From assembly GCA_964035545.1 (NCBI GenBank), contig OZ037765.1, positions 1,209,501 to 1,273,500 on the forward strand: a stretch of 64,000 bases of DNA, in the 5' to 3' direction. The notes beneath the pieces are model-generated. The model was not told where the DNA came from. It saw nothing but the letters and a program-made list of their open reading frames with translations, and searched no databases. Every line of letters starts with the position of its first letter. The stretch's first letter is position 1. A program made the translations under genes and the position numbers. Positions 43,301-55,300 of this stretch are shown here, piece by piece. This DNA comes from Bugula neritina. Lineage: Eukaryota; Bryozoa; Gymnolaemata; Cheilostomatida; Bugulidae.

Positions 43301-46300
43301 CCCGAGAGGGAGTCCAATAGATTTGAGGTCTTCTTCGGAGCACATCAGCTGGTAGAAGAGATCAATGCAGAGTATATAGGACACTGTGTTGAGACTTAGC
43401 AGAGGTCAATGTGAACAAGAAGGGGCAGACAACTACTCACTAGTGACTCCAAGTCAATCTGCTCGTCGTGAAACTTTGCCGACAGATTGGTGAGTGCCAA
43501 GTGTTCCAAAACTGTCTCCATCGTCTCTATGGCAACCAGTTTACCATCCTGGAAAGACATTACAGTCGATTACTACAGAGATGCACTACAGTTGACTACT
43601 AGCTACAGTCAACATCTGGAAAAATAAACAATTAAAGTTGACAAATGAGAAGGGAAAACATAGTTTACTGACTAGCAGAAGGGGAAGAGAAACCCACCAC
43701 TGGCGTAGAGCAGGGGGTGGCAGACCGAGATCTCTCCGAGAGGACGTCAGAGGAGGGGGTCGACTGTCTTACAGGCTGACCTTTCCCAAGGACACTGTTC
43801 ATATTAGACTGAGGCATTCCTTGCATGGAAAGTAGGTCAAACAGAACAAGAGAGCCGAGGCTGTGACCAGCCAAAGACACTTTCCCAGTCCAGCCCGGGT
43901 TCCTGTGTACAAACATCTGGTAGAGACGGTTCAGTTCTCCCCCTACTTTGTCCAAGATACTCTGAAAGTAAACAAGTTGACCTTCACCTACTAAACATGT
44001 GACACACAAGAAAATTTCGATAGCATCAATCAAATATATCACACCTAGTATTATAAAACATGTTTATTAAAAGAACACGATATTAACAACATGCATCGGA
44101 ATAAATATAAGCTGAGTAAGATCACCTGCGAATAGAGAGGGCTGTTATAGAATAATATGTCAAGTAGGACCTCATTGGTCAGCTCTCTGATCTTGGAGAT
44201 ACTGGGAAGTGTGATGTTACCTAACCTCCTATCCACCCCTGTAATCGGCAGCATCACACAATGAGCTAGTATATAAGGTCTCTACCCCCTAATTTCTTGT
44301 ATTATTTCTCATTATTGAAATTGTCACAGCAATTTATTAATTTTGAGCTTCAGAAACATTTTTACTCCAAAAGTTTTCAATTCGTCCTTCATGGTGTTCA
44401 AATTGTAACTGAGAGCATGCAGGGGCGTATCAAAACAGGATGTACTCACCAACAGCCTCGTTACGGAGCGCATCGTACCAGTAAATCGGTAGAAACTCTA
44501 CACGACTGATTTTGCCGTTAGACTGTGAACTGTTGAAGTGAGAGTTGAGCATAGTGGTGGCAGTGGATCTCATGCCATTCACTGCAGTATACAGATTATA
44601 TCATGTATTATACTGTCTATTATATTATGTATATTATCTTATGTATTATATTGTCTATTATATCATGTATTATACTTTATATTATTTTATGTATTATACT
44701 GTATATTATATTATATATTATTTTATATATATTACATTATATTATCACATACATTCTATTATACATTACATTATATTATACATATTATACTACATATTGG
44801 ATCTTATATTAAACTAAGTTACGTATCAGAAAATTCAACCAACGCACAAACAATAAGGAACACTACACCAAATTTACACTCTAAACTCATGTTATATACA
44901 GTATATACAGTATAGCGAGTTTCAACATAACTGTTTGCATATTTTAATACACAACAAAATTTTCTTTTCTATTTCAACATACATTAACAGATAATAGACC
45001 AATAATAAAACCATACTGTTTACACGCACAGCTATAGAATAAAACAGGAAGCTACATACCACACTCTACGATGCCCCTGAACTTGAGGTCACACACCGGA
45101 CCGATACCGTGCACCACGAATATCAACTCATCTATCCTCTCACTCTCCCCGTTACTTATGTTACTGTCCACGTCGTCCGTGCCTCTCTTCACCACCTTTG
45201 GCCTTGACATCTCACTCTGCAGTATTAACAGACTCGAGATATTCAACTCTTAGTCTATTACATCGTATAACTCTAAGTCTACTAATTTGCTATTCAATAA
45301 TTTTTTTAACTTTAAAATTTCCACCAGAGGAAAACTCAAATCTAATTGTGAAGAAGGAAATAAAACTCAAATTGTTCCCAAAACCTTCATAGATAAATTT
45401 GGAAATTCTTGAATTTGTGAATCATTTGAATTCAAAGATTCATTGTCCTTATGCTATGCTAGAAAGTTGAAGCTGCCTAATCCAACATACATAATGCTTT
45501 GTAAAACTATATTCTACATTGTAGGAAAATAAAACACTCACATTTACTTGTTACTAAAGTAATTTGCTTGTTGAATATTAATTATTCTTTCAGTTACCAT
45601 TTCCTTCAAAACGTATTTACTAATACAAGGATAATACGAGTACATCAGCAACACTTTGATCTAATCTAATTTGCTTATAACTCTAAGTAAAAGAGAAGAC
45701 AACTCACCAGGGGAGCCCCAAACTCCTCTGGGAAGGATTCTTTACTGTACTGTACAAAGACGTTGGAGCTGTGGAAGACGAATATATCTGCACAGCTCTT
45801 CAAATAGTTCTTCTTGTGCCATGATTTGTTAGTCAGCGTCTGACTGTACACTTCCTGTATAATAGTATGTTCCCACAATGCAATGCAACACTTCCTGTAT
45901 AATAGTATGTTCCCACAATGCATTGCAATACTTCCTGTACAATGGTATGTTCCCACAATACATTGTAATATTTGTTTATTGTGTAACTTTTCAATTTGCT
46001 TTTTATTAGATGCCAAAATACTAAATCTAACAAAAAAACACGCTAGCCTACCTCGAGTTCATCAGCGATCTCTTCACTGTAAGGTATATAGGACATATTC
46101 GTGTCATCTCGGTAAAACCAAGAACATCTCCGGATTTCACACGAGCTCTCCGACCAGTACACTGCTCGCCTTTCTCTCTCACTAATACACACATCATATC
46201 TACCCCCGTCTGTCTGTACCACGTCTGGTTCCCCTGGTTACGGGTAAACAACAAACTTATTCTGTTAGTTAGTTGATCACACTGAATGATAATAGAGATT

Positions 46301-49300
46301 ATTTTGAGAAAAAAAAACAATAAAGCTTTATAGTTGTTATCGATTATTAAACTGATCTTGGAGAGGAGGAACATCTGATGAAAATGAAATCTCATGTCTT
46401 CACGTCTGCTGGGTTTATTAGTTTTAAAGAGCGATTACGTAAAATTGATATTTAGTTGAGAAGATGCCTCGTAAACCAGTTATGGATGAAGTGTCAGACG
46501 AAATGAGTCACCAATCAGCAACGGATGAGTCATCAACGCGAGACATTACCAGGATATGACCTCACCATTTAGGAAACTTTCCTCCAAAGTCATAGAATCT
46601 TTGTAGGAAAAGGACTTCCATGAATCTGGTTTGCCATCAGTTTTCTTACAGTAGAACCAGTGATGGACTACAGGGCTGTAATGCACCACGGCTATCTGGG
46701 AGGGGACAGTAGACTGTGTATCAACAGGCTGGGCGGGGTTATACATAGGCACCGCCCTAGTTGAGTTTTCAACTGATGCCTCATAGTTGGTATTCTGTGA
46801 AGTGTACTGTGGTGTCTCAAATCCTGGTATTGGAGGAATATAAGCATAGAATAAAATGCTGGCAATAGCTGCAAAAAATTATTACTGTGCTAAAGAGAAC
46901 AAATAGAAATAGTTGATGAATAACAAAAGATAATTTGGAATGAGTTTAATTTGCTATGTTGATGAGACAATAAAAGAAATAGCATACTTAATTAAACTTT
47001 TCAAAGAAACTGATTTAGTGACTATTCTCAAGCTTCTGCAACTGAGTCATACTAGAATGCTATTCATGACAGAATTAATATTGAGTGAGAGTAACTACCC
47101 GAAACTGGAGGCTGGTGTGTTGGCTGGTAATACTGAGAAACTGGTGCAGAGACGCTTGACTGCGAGGATACAGGATTAGCCTGCTGATCAACTGTTGTGT
47201 GAAATGAGTTCAGGAAAGAAGAATCGTGTGTTGGGGGCGCCGCGCCATACCCTACATCGAAGCTATCTTCGCAGGTAAAACTTGTAGCCGCAAAGAGAGA
47301 GGTAGAAGAATTCGAATGGGAGACAGGTGGAACTGCTCCTGGACTTTCCTGTCCAATAAAATGGTCTACTTGTAGTTCCCCAGCGTCAACTAAATAAGTA
47401 CATGTAGTGTTAAGATTTTCAGATTTAGGGTTGATATGCTATCCAGAGAGTCTATTTATCTAGTATAGAACTGCACCAGGCTAAGTCGAGTGAACGAGTA
47501 TATTTTATACACAACTATACATTATAAAAACACGATACATTATCTCTAACAAGTTACACATCTAATCTATTTCACACTCTAGCTTCGACTGAGTTAGCAG
47601 CGGGAAACTACAATTGCTGTTAACTATCAACTACGCTAATTGGCTATCCATTGTTCCGGGTCAATTACGCGACCCTACATGTTGTGCTGCTGGTAGTTCC
47701 ACGAACCACCACACCGCCCCCACCAGCAGAAAGCCATCTTTCTGATATATATATAAAAAAAACATTCAATAGTAATTGCATACATCAGTGGACAAAAATA
47801 GTACATAATATACAGGAAGAGACATAATAATAGACAGAGTCGTTATAACGATCCGTTGCATACAATTGGCCAGCTGTAGATAGACGAGGAATACTAGCTA
47901 GCTGTGGTATTAGACAAGGAATAACCTGTCTAGCAGTTAAGCATTTGCACGATTTTGGTTCCTCACCAAATGTGGAGTATTCTGGGTAGCATACTAAAGT
48001 CCTTGTTGGGCACGCCGGTGCTTGGCTTGGCATGTACGCAGTTTCCGTTTCATACGGCATACGGATCCCTTCAGCTGGAAGAGTCCTGTGGTAGTGTTAA
48101 GTAGATCTGGCGCCAGCTGGGTGAACTCTTCTTGTAATCGTAGGAGGCGTTCTTCTACTGTAGCTAGTCGTACTGGGTCTGGGGACGGTGTCCGTCTGCG
48201 GCGTAAGGGTGGACTGGGGGACCTGGTCCGTCTCTTCGCCGGGGTAGGGGAGATCTCTCCTTCTTCTGGATATGTAGTTTCCTCGGGGGTGTATGTAATT
48301 GGAGGGCGGTCAGACACCAGCGGGGATTGTTGGCGGGCGTTGTCTAACACACGTTGGAACCCCGAGGATAGAACGGCTAATAGCATGGCCTTCTTTACCA
48401 GAGGTCGTATATACGTGAGGAACTCCGGGTACAGCTTAGCGTCGACCACATAGTTTTCTCCAGGGAAACAGCCCGCCGCTCTGTGTCTGGTGACGGGGTA
48501 GGGATACACATCATTGTACCCGCAGGGGCAGAAGGTCAGTAGGAGATGAGCATTGACGTGTAGTTTAAGGGAGCGGTGAGAGGCGCAATCTTCACCACAG
48601 ATCTGGCATCTCGTCCGTCCTCTGGACCCCCAGGCTGTTTCTATTTCTTCTTCGGTTTGTGGAGACACCCACCGCCAACGGCGGCGTAGTGGCTCAGGCC
48701 GGTCACCACTAGCATAGTCCTCCGGATACGGAGCGGGAAGTGTTCTATCCCGTACCCTGGTTGTAGCGGGTCGAGTGTAATCTGAAAAAGTTTCAACAGT
48801 GTTAGTACAGTACACTGCTGTGTTGTCAGCTTGAACAGCTTGGCAACTCCTAATTCAGTTACCTCGTAGAGATTAATGATAGTGAATAGTCAGATAGAAC
48901 CGTATTGCAATGAGATTATAAAAATCTCTAAGTCAAACTGAGTTCTTACTACGGTATTTCACTAACCTATCTCCAGCTCGATTGACTCAGTGAGTCAGAG
49001 CTGAGCGATGCAATCTAGTTTCGTATTAAGATATAGTTAACTCACCCCACGATCTGTTGTCGTAAGACATACTGAATATGTGAAATGGTTTGAACTACTG
49101 CTTAGAAACACGTCTACTCTTGACTGCATCAGCATATGAAAAGATCGAGCAACGTGGTTGGGGTGCGTGATTAAGACTTTGTGCACCCGGCGGATGAATT
49201 TTGTTTCTATTTCCGCCGATACAAAAGTTGATATTTCCGTGGTGTTGACAACTCCCACATTTGCTCGATTCTTTTCTCGTACGGTTTTCCCCTAGACTTT

Positions 49301-52300
49301 CATGCGTGCCGCTTTTAACGCAGTCACATACGAAGTCTTTCAAGTATGCGGGGGGTTGCCTCGTACGCTGTCCCCTTTCTAGGGGGGGTGACACGCTTGC
49401 CGGTTCGTTAGTAGGGGCCTCTAATGGCGTCTCTACTTCACCGTCCCCGGTCACCTCTTCTTGTTCTCCGGATGGAGCCCCTCCCTCTGTGGGGGTTTGC
49501 ACTTCCGGAACCGGCTCGGTTTCTGGAAGTGATGGAATTAGACTTGGCGGTGGCGGACACGCTTCTGTTGACAAAAGCTGCCGCTCCTCTCTCACCAAGT
49601 TTTCTTCCCGCGGTATGACCACTTCGTATTCAGGTCCATGCCGCCGTCGCCCGCGCGTTGTTGTCTGCCTCCTGGGCTCTAACAATGGGGGGGGCTTCTC
49701 CCACTCCGCCGGGGCTAGCCCAATACGGTTTCAAGCGAGACTCATTCTGGATAGACACCTGTCCTGAGCGCTCAATCTTGTACGTATGATTGGGCATAGC
49801 CTCGACGACCACGTAGGGGCCTACGAACTTAGGCTTCAGCTTATCAGCCTGTCCGCGGCGCCTACGGTAATTGACCATCCACACCTTATCTCCTCTTTGA
49901 TAGAGGGGTGGTTCATCGGAATCTTCGTGCCGCACCTTCCACTGCTGTTGACGCAGTATCTTGTGTGCGGCCTTCATCCGTTCCACTAGTTCACTGGCAT
50001 ACTCGTGGACTGAGTTATCCTGCTCTGGAACGTGATAGGTGAGATGGTCAGGGACACGAGTCTCTCTCCCGAGCATCAAGAGGTTTGGGGTCTCACCAGT
50101 ACTGGTGTGTGGGGTGCTACGGTATGCACGCATGACTTGCGGCAACACCGTATCCCATTCCTCTTGACCTCGTCCAAGGAGGAGACTCCGGAGTGCATCA
50201 CCTAGCATCCGGTTGTTGCGCTCCACCACCCCGTTACCTTGAGGGTGGTAGGGGGTGGTCCTGCTCTGATTTACTCCCCAGAGGTGGCAAAGGTCGCTCA
50301 TCAGTTGAGACTGGAATTGAGCGCCTTGATCAGAGTGTATCTGTTCGGGGAGCCCAAAATAACAGAATACATGTTGGTCTAGTGCCCTGGCCACTGTTGG
50401 GGCTGATGCATCTGGGATAGCCAGAGCATCCGCCCACCTAGTAAAGTGGTCGGTTAGTACTAGGATCCAATTATTGCCTCTGGGGGTCAGGGGCATGGGT
50501 CCGACCAGGTCTACAGCGACTACTTGCCAGGGCCTGCCAGCATATAGCCTCCGCCGTCCTGCTTCACCAGGGGGGCGGCTATGCTTACTGGCCTGGCAGA
50601 TCTCACACTGTTTGACTCTGAGCCGGACGTCACGCTCCATCTGCGGCCAATACCACCGAAGTCGTAATTTGGACATCACTCGCTTGACCCCTGCGTGGGC
50701 CTGCTTGTGAGTATCCCAAATCAACTCACGGCGGATGGCTGTGGGGCAGACTACCCTCTTCCTTTCCGGGTGTCTGCCGCTGGCAGCTAGAGAGATGGTT
50801 AGTAACCCATCCTGCCCGATCCGCAGCGAGTCCCAACGCTGACAGTATAGCCGGAACTCGGCGCATCCCTGTCTTATGCGTTCCTCGCTGGGTCGTCGCC
50901 CTTCCCGTTTGGCCCGGTATATGTCTGCCACGACTCCAGGCAGCTCTTCTTGGAGCTTCTTCAGCTCTCGAACATTACCGGCCAGTACAGGGTTGGCGCG
51001 GAGGTTTTGCACATCCTCCGGGGGCTCGTCAACTCTTTGCCTGAGTTGACCTTGATCCCAGTCAAACGGTGCTCCGTGATGAGCCAGCGTCTCCAACTCG
51101 CATCGTGGGGGACCTCCGTCCCTCCTCTCGATGTTGAGACACTGTTTGCAACCTCCGTCAGGTCGGCGACTCAACCCATCCGCGTTGCTGTGTCTCTTGC
51201 CCGGTTGATGTTCGATCCGGTATGAGAATTCAGCTAGGATTTCGAGCCACCGGGCGACCTGACTAGAGGGCTCTGCTCTCCTGCACAACCAGATCAGCGA
51301 GGCATGATCCGTACGCAGCCGGAACTTCCTGCCATATAGGTATGGTCTGAAGTGCTTCACTGACTTGATTACTGCCAGCAGTTCCTTGCGGGTAGTGCAG
51401 TAATTTCGTTCAGCGGGAGAGAGAGACTTGCTGTAGTAGGCTACTACTACTTCTCGGCCTTCCTGCACTTGTGACAGCACAGCGCCAACATTCTGGTCAC
51501 TGGCGTCCGTGTCTAGGATGTACTCCAGAGTGGGGTCTGGGTAGGCCAAGATGGGCGCCGTTAGGAGGCAGCCCTTGAGGCGGTCGAACGCTTCTTGTTC
51601 GATTGGGGTCCACTGCCACGTCACTCCCTTTGCGGTAAGCCGGTTTAACGGCTGGGCTATGCCCGCAAAGTCTGGTATGTATTGCCTGTAATACCCTACC
51701 AGCCCCAAGAAAGCCCGGAGTCCGGTCAAGTCTTGGGGGGTGACCCAGTCTTCTACTGCCCGTACCTTTTCGGGATCCGTTGCCACGCCGTTTCGACCGA
51801 CAACGTGCCCCAGGTACTTGACCTCCGGCTGCAACAGAGCGCACTTGGAAGGTTTGAGCTTAAGACCGGCACCTCGGAGTCTCTCGAAAACCTCCTGCAG
51901 ACGACTGACATGTGTCTCGAAGTCTGGAGAGATTACGATGACATCATCGAGGTAGACCAGCAGTGTCTTCCAATGGAGTCCGCTAAGGACTTGTTCCATC
52001 AGCCTCTGGAAGGTGGCTGGGGCGGAGGTTAACCCGAAGGGCAGCACCTTCCACTTCCACAAACCGTCCCGTGTGATAAACGCCGCTTTCTCTTGGGCGT
52101 CGGGACTCAGAGGAACCTGCCAATAGCCGCTTAGCAAGTCTAACGTACTGAAGTACTTGCTGCCGGCTAGGGCGTCCAATGACTCGTCAATACGAGGTAG
52201 AGGGTAGGCGTCCTGTATGGTTACGCTATTGAGTTTGCGGTAGTCCACACAGAACCGCCAACTGCCGTCTTTCTTCCGGACCAGTACGACTGGCGAGCTC

Positions 52301-55300
52301 CACGCACTATGGGCGGGCTCTATCAGTCCCCGGTCCAGAAGATCCCGTACTTGTCGGCTAACCTCCTTCTCTTTCTCCGGCCCCAGCCTGCGTGTGGGCT
52401 GCCGGACAGGGACTGTCCCTGCAGTCAGCGGTATTTCGTGTCTGACAATTCCAGTCAGTCCCACGTCATGCTCTCCGCTGCTGAACACATCACCGTAGTC
52501 GCGTAGTAACTTGGCCATAGCCTGGCGCTCTCTGTTACTCGCGCAGCCGTTACTGGCCGTCTCGTATAACTCCCGGAGATGTGTTGGGACTGCCCCTCGT
52601 CCCTGAATAGGGTGTCGAGGGAGTGCCTCTGTCGCATCACCCAGCGACGGGCCTACGTCTCCCTCTTGAACAGAGTGAAAACGGCCCAGCATCGACCCAG
52701 CCGGGAGCTTGATAGGCTCGGTAAAGGGGTTGACGCACTGCACTAAGATCTCCCCTTGCTCAGTCAGCTGATTCAGACTGCTGGCAAGTTGGATCTTTTC
52801 GTGCGCGCCTTCAACCACCCCGAGTCCAGAGATCCGGCTACTATTCACCCTGCAGTGAATGGTAGCCCGGGAGCGGCCTGGTATGGTACGGTTGCGTACC
52901 ACTTGCACACCTCCCACTAAAGGGCAGCCGAACTTGTCGACGCAGGCGAGTTCCCGCCCGGACATCATCATTGCAGATCTGCTAAAATCTATGTGACATC
53001 CGTGCCGTTTAAGGAACGGCATCCCGAGGATAGCATCCTCCTTGAGCTGACTGACGATGAACGTCTCTTGGATCGTTTGATCGCGGACTCGTCCCGTCAG
53101 CTCAATTATACCATAGAAGGGAAGGCACGACCCGTCAGCTAGGGTGCCGTATTCCCCTTCGTATGCTTCCATCTCGCCCCTGACCCTAGCACTGAGGGTG
53201 TCGAAGAGTTGGCGGCTTAAGAGGTTTGTGGTACAGCCCGAATCAATGAGAAAAGTAACAGCTTTGCCTTCCAGTTTACCGGGCAAGAAATAGCTGTTCC
53301 CATGGGGCTGCACCTGAACTCTCCCTTCAGGCCTTACTCTCGCAGGGAGTACCTCCCTCGCTTTGGGTCGCGAAGGAGGTCTTTTGGGGCGGTGATAGGT
53401 AGGCCTCGGGGGTGCCGAGGCTAGATTCTCAGCTACCTTTGTGTGCTCCCATCCAGATTCTTGGACTTGTAGCCCTGTGAATCTGTTGTGAAGGGGCATA
53501 GAAAAGGCAGCCGCGGGGCGAAGCCCCTTGCTGGTCCGTCGTGGCTGTTGCCACTGTTGGTTGCCAGTACGCGGTACCCGTCTGGGTGACCTGCGTTTCT
53601 TCTTCCCTAGAGGTTTCGTCGGCCCGCGGAAGGTGGGAACATCTGCGGGCCGCGGTAGTTTAACCCCTGATTTAGGAAGGGACAATATCGGCGGAAATGT
53701 CCTTGATTTCCGCACTCCCAGCAAAAACTGACTGTTTCTCCCTGTGGCGGCGCCGATGGCCGCATGGGCTCAGGGGCGGTACTCACTGGGTTTTGTGGTG
53801 TCAGTGTTGCTATCAGCTTGGCTAGCATGTCCGTCAGTTGAGTGACTTTTGATGCCGTCGCCAACTGGGACACGGCAGCCGCGGCGGGGGTTTCCTCCCC
53901 TTGTCCCGCGGCCGTGTCTGCGCGGTCTATCTCCACTTGGCGGGAGCTTCCGCGACTTTTATGCATTTGGTTAGCTAGGAGGTAAGCTTCCCCCTCAGTC
54001 AGAGCATCTTCAACGGTGGTGACTCCCCTAGCTAGAAACTGGTGGTGGAGACCCAGATCGTCGACAGATGCTATGAAAGCGTCGAGGGTGTACCTCTCGC
54101 GGTTGACTGGGGGCAAGTCGCTGTACGCGATCTGTGCCAGCTTCATGACCGCGGCGGCATGCTCCCGCAGCGGGGTGCGGGGATCACGCCGCAACCTCTG
54201 TAATCGGGCCCTGGCATCTGTAGCCGAGAGGCCAAAGCGGGCCCGCAGAGAAGCAAAGATATTATCAATGTCTACGCCCAGCCCATAGGGCTTGGCTTTG
54301 TCCATCAATGCCATTCTAAGCTTCAGCAGGGCCACCCTAGGGGGCCACTGAGCGACGTCCATTACGTCGCTAAACTCTTGGATAAATTGTTCCACCTCCT
54401 CTTCACCCGTGAAGGTGGGCGCCTTTAACCTGTAGCGGTCTTCAGCTAGTTCTCGCGGAACCCTTCGCTCTTCTACTACATGGTTAACAGGCATTGTCTC
54501 TATAGCATTGTCTCTACGCTCACCTTCGATTGCCGGTGGTTGAGTTTCAGCATTTTCAGTCTCCATCTTGGATGCACTATCCCACCGCTGCCACCACTGT
54601 TAAGATTTTTAGATTTAGGGTTGATATGCTATCCAGAGAGTCTATTTATCTAGTATAGAACTGCACCAGGCTAAGTCGAGTGAACGAGTATATTTTATAC
54701 ACAACTATACATTATAAAAACACGATACATTATCTCTAACAAGTTACACATCTAATCTATTTCACACTCTAGCTTCGACTGAGTTAGCAGCGGGAAACTA
54801 CAATTGCTGCTAACTATCAACTACGCTAATTGGCTATCCATTGTTCCGGGTCAATTACGCGACCCTACATGTTGTGCTGCTGGTAGTTCCACGAACCACC
54901 ACAGTAGCATTACAACTATGATCGAAAAAACACAAACAGAGCTATTTTTAAAGTAAGTAAATGGAATCGATTGAAATTAGATTGGGATTCTTTTTAAAAA
55001 CATCCACCAATCAGTCTGTAGTTTGTAGTATAATTATTATTGCATATGAATATTAGTATTACTACAACTATTGTTTATTAGTATTACTACTACTAGTTGA
55101 GTACTAGTATTACCAGTAGTAGACATCTATATTGGTCTTACTAATACTATAACTATTAGTATTACCATCAGTAATACTAATTATCATAATCATAACGATT
55201 ATGATAATTATTAGGTATTGCCATTAGTGATTAGTCATTAGCCCTTAGGCTTAGACACCTAGCCACTGCCAGCTCACGGTTAACACGTTGAATTGTCACA

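Larger units (their letters stand above)
47408..54903 (-). mobile_element. Young Ty3-like LTR retrotransposon in SEC23IP intron 1
   Basis: Two 306-bp LTRs (47408-47713, 54598-54903) start TG and end CA, differ at 2 positions by eye, and are flanked by the 4-bp duplication GTAG (47404-47407 and 54904-54907). Going inward on the minus strand: a primer-binding site, gag (54566-53607), pol in the -1 frame, a pol C-terminal frame, an extra zinc-finger ORF, and a purine-rich tract GGTGGGGGCGG (47714-47724) before the 3' LTR. Domain order PR-RT-RNase H-IN is that of Ty3/gypsy. The coding part is clearly GC-richer than the AT-rich host DNA. It lies in the same orientation as SEC23IP. Confidence 0.97.

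Noticed and set aside
47994-48815. Envelope glycoprotein, suggested by position after pol
   Set aside because: No signal peptide, no transmembrane span, no furin-like site; a C2H2 finger instead.
49261-53731. Many plus-strand ORFs of 60-170 residues
   Set aside because: Shadows of the GC-rich pol gene on the opposite strand; no motifs.
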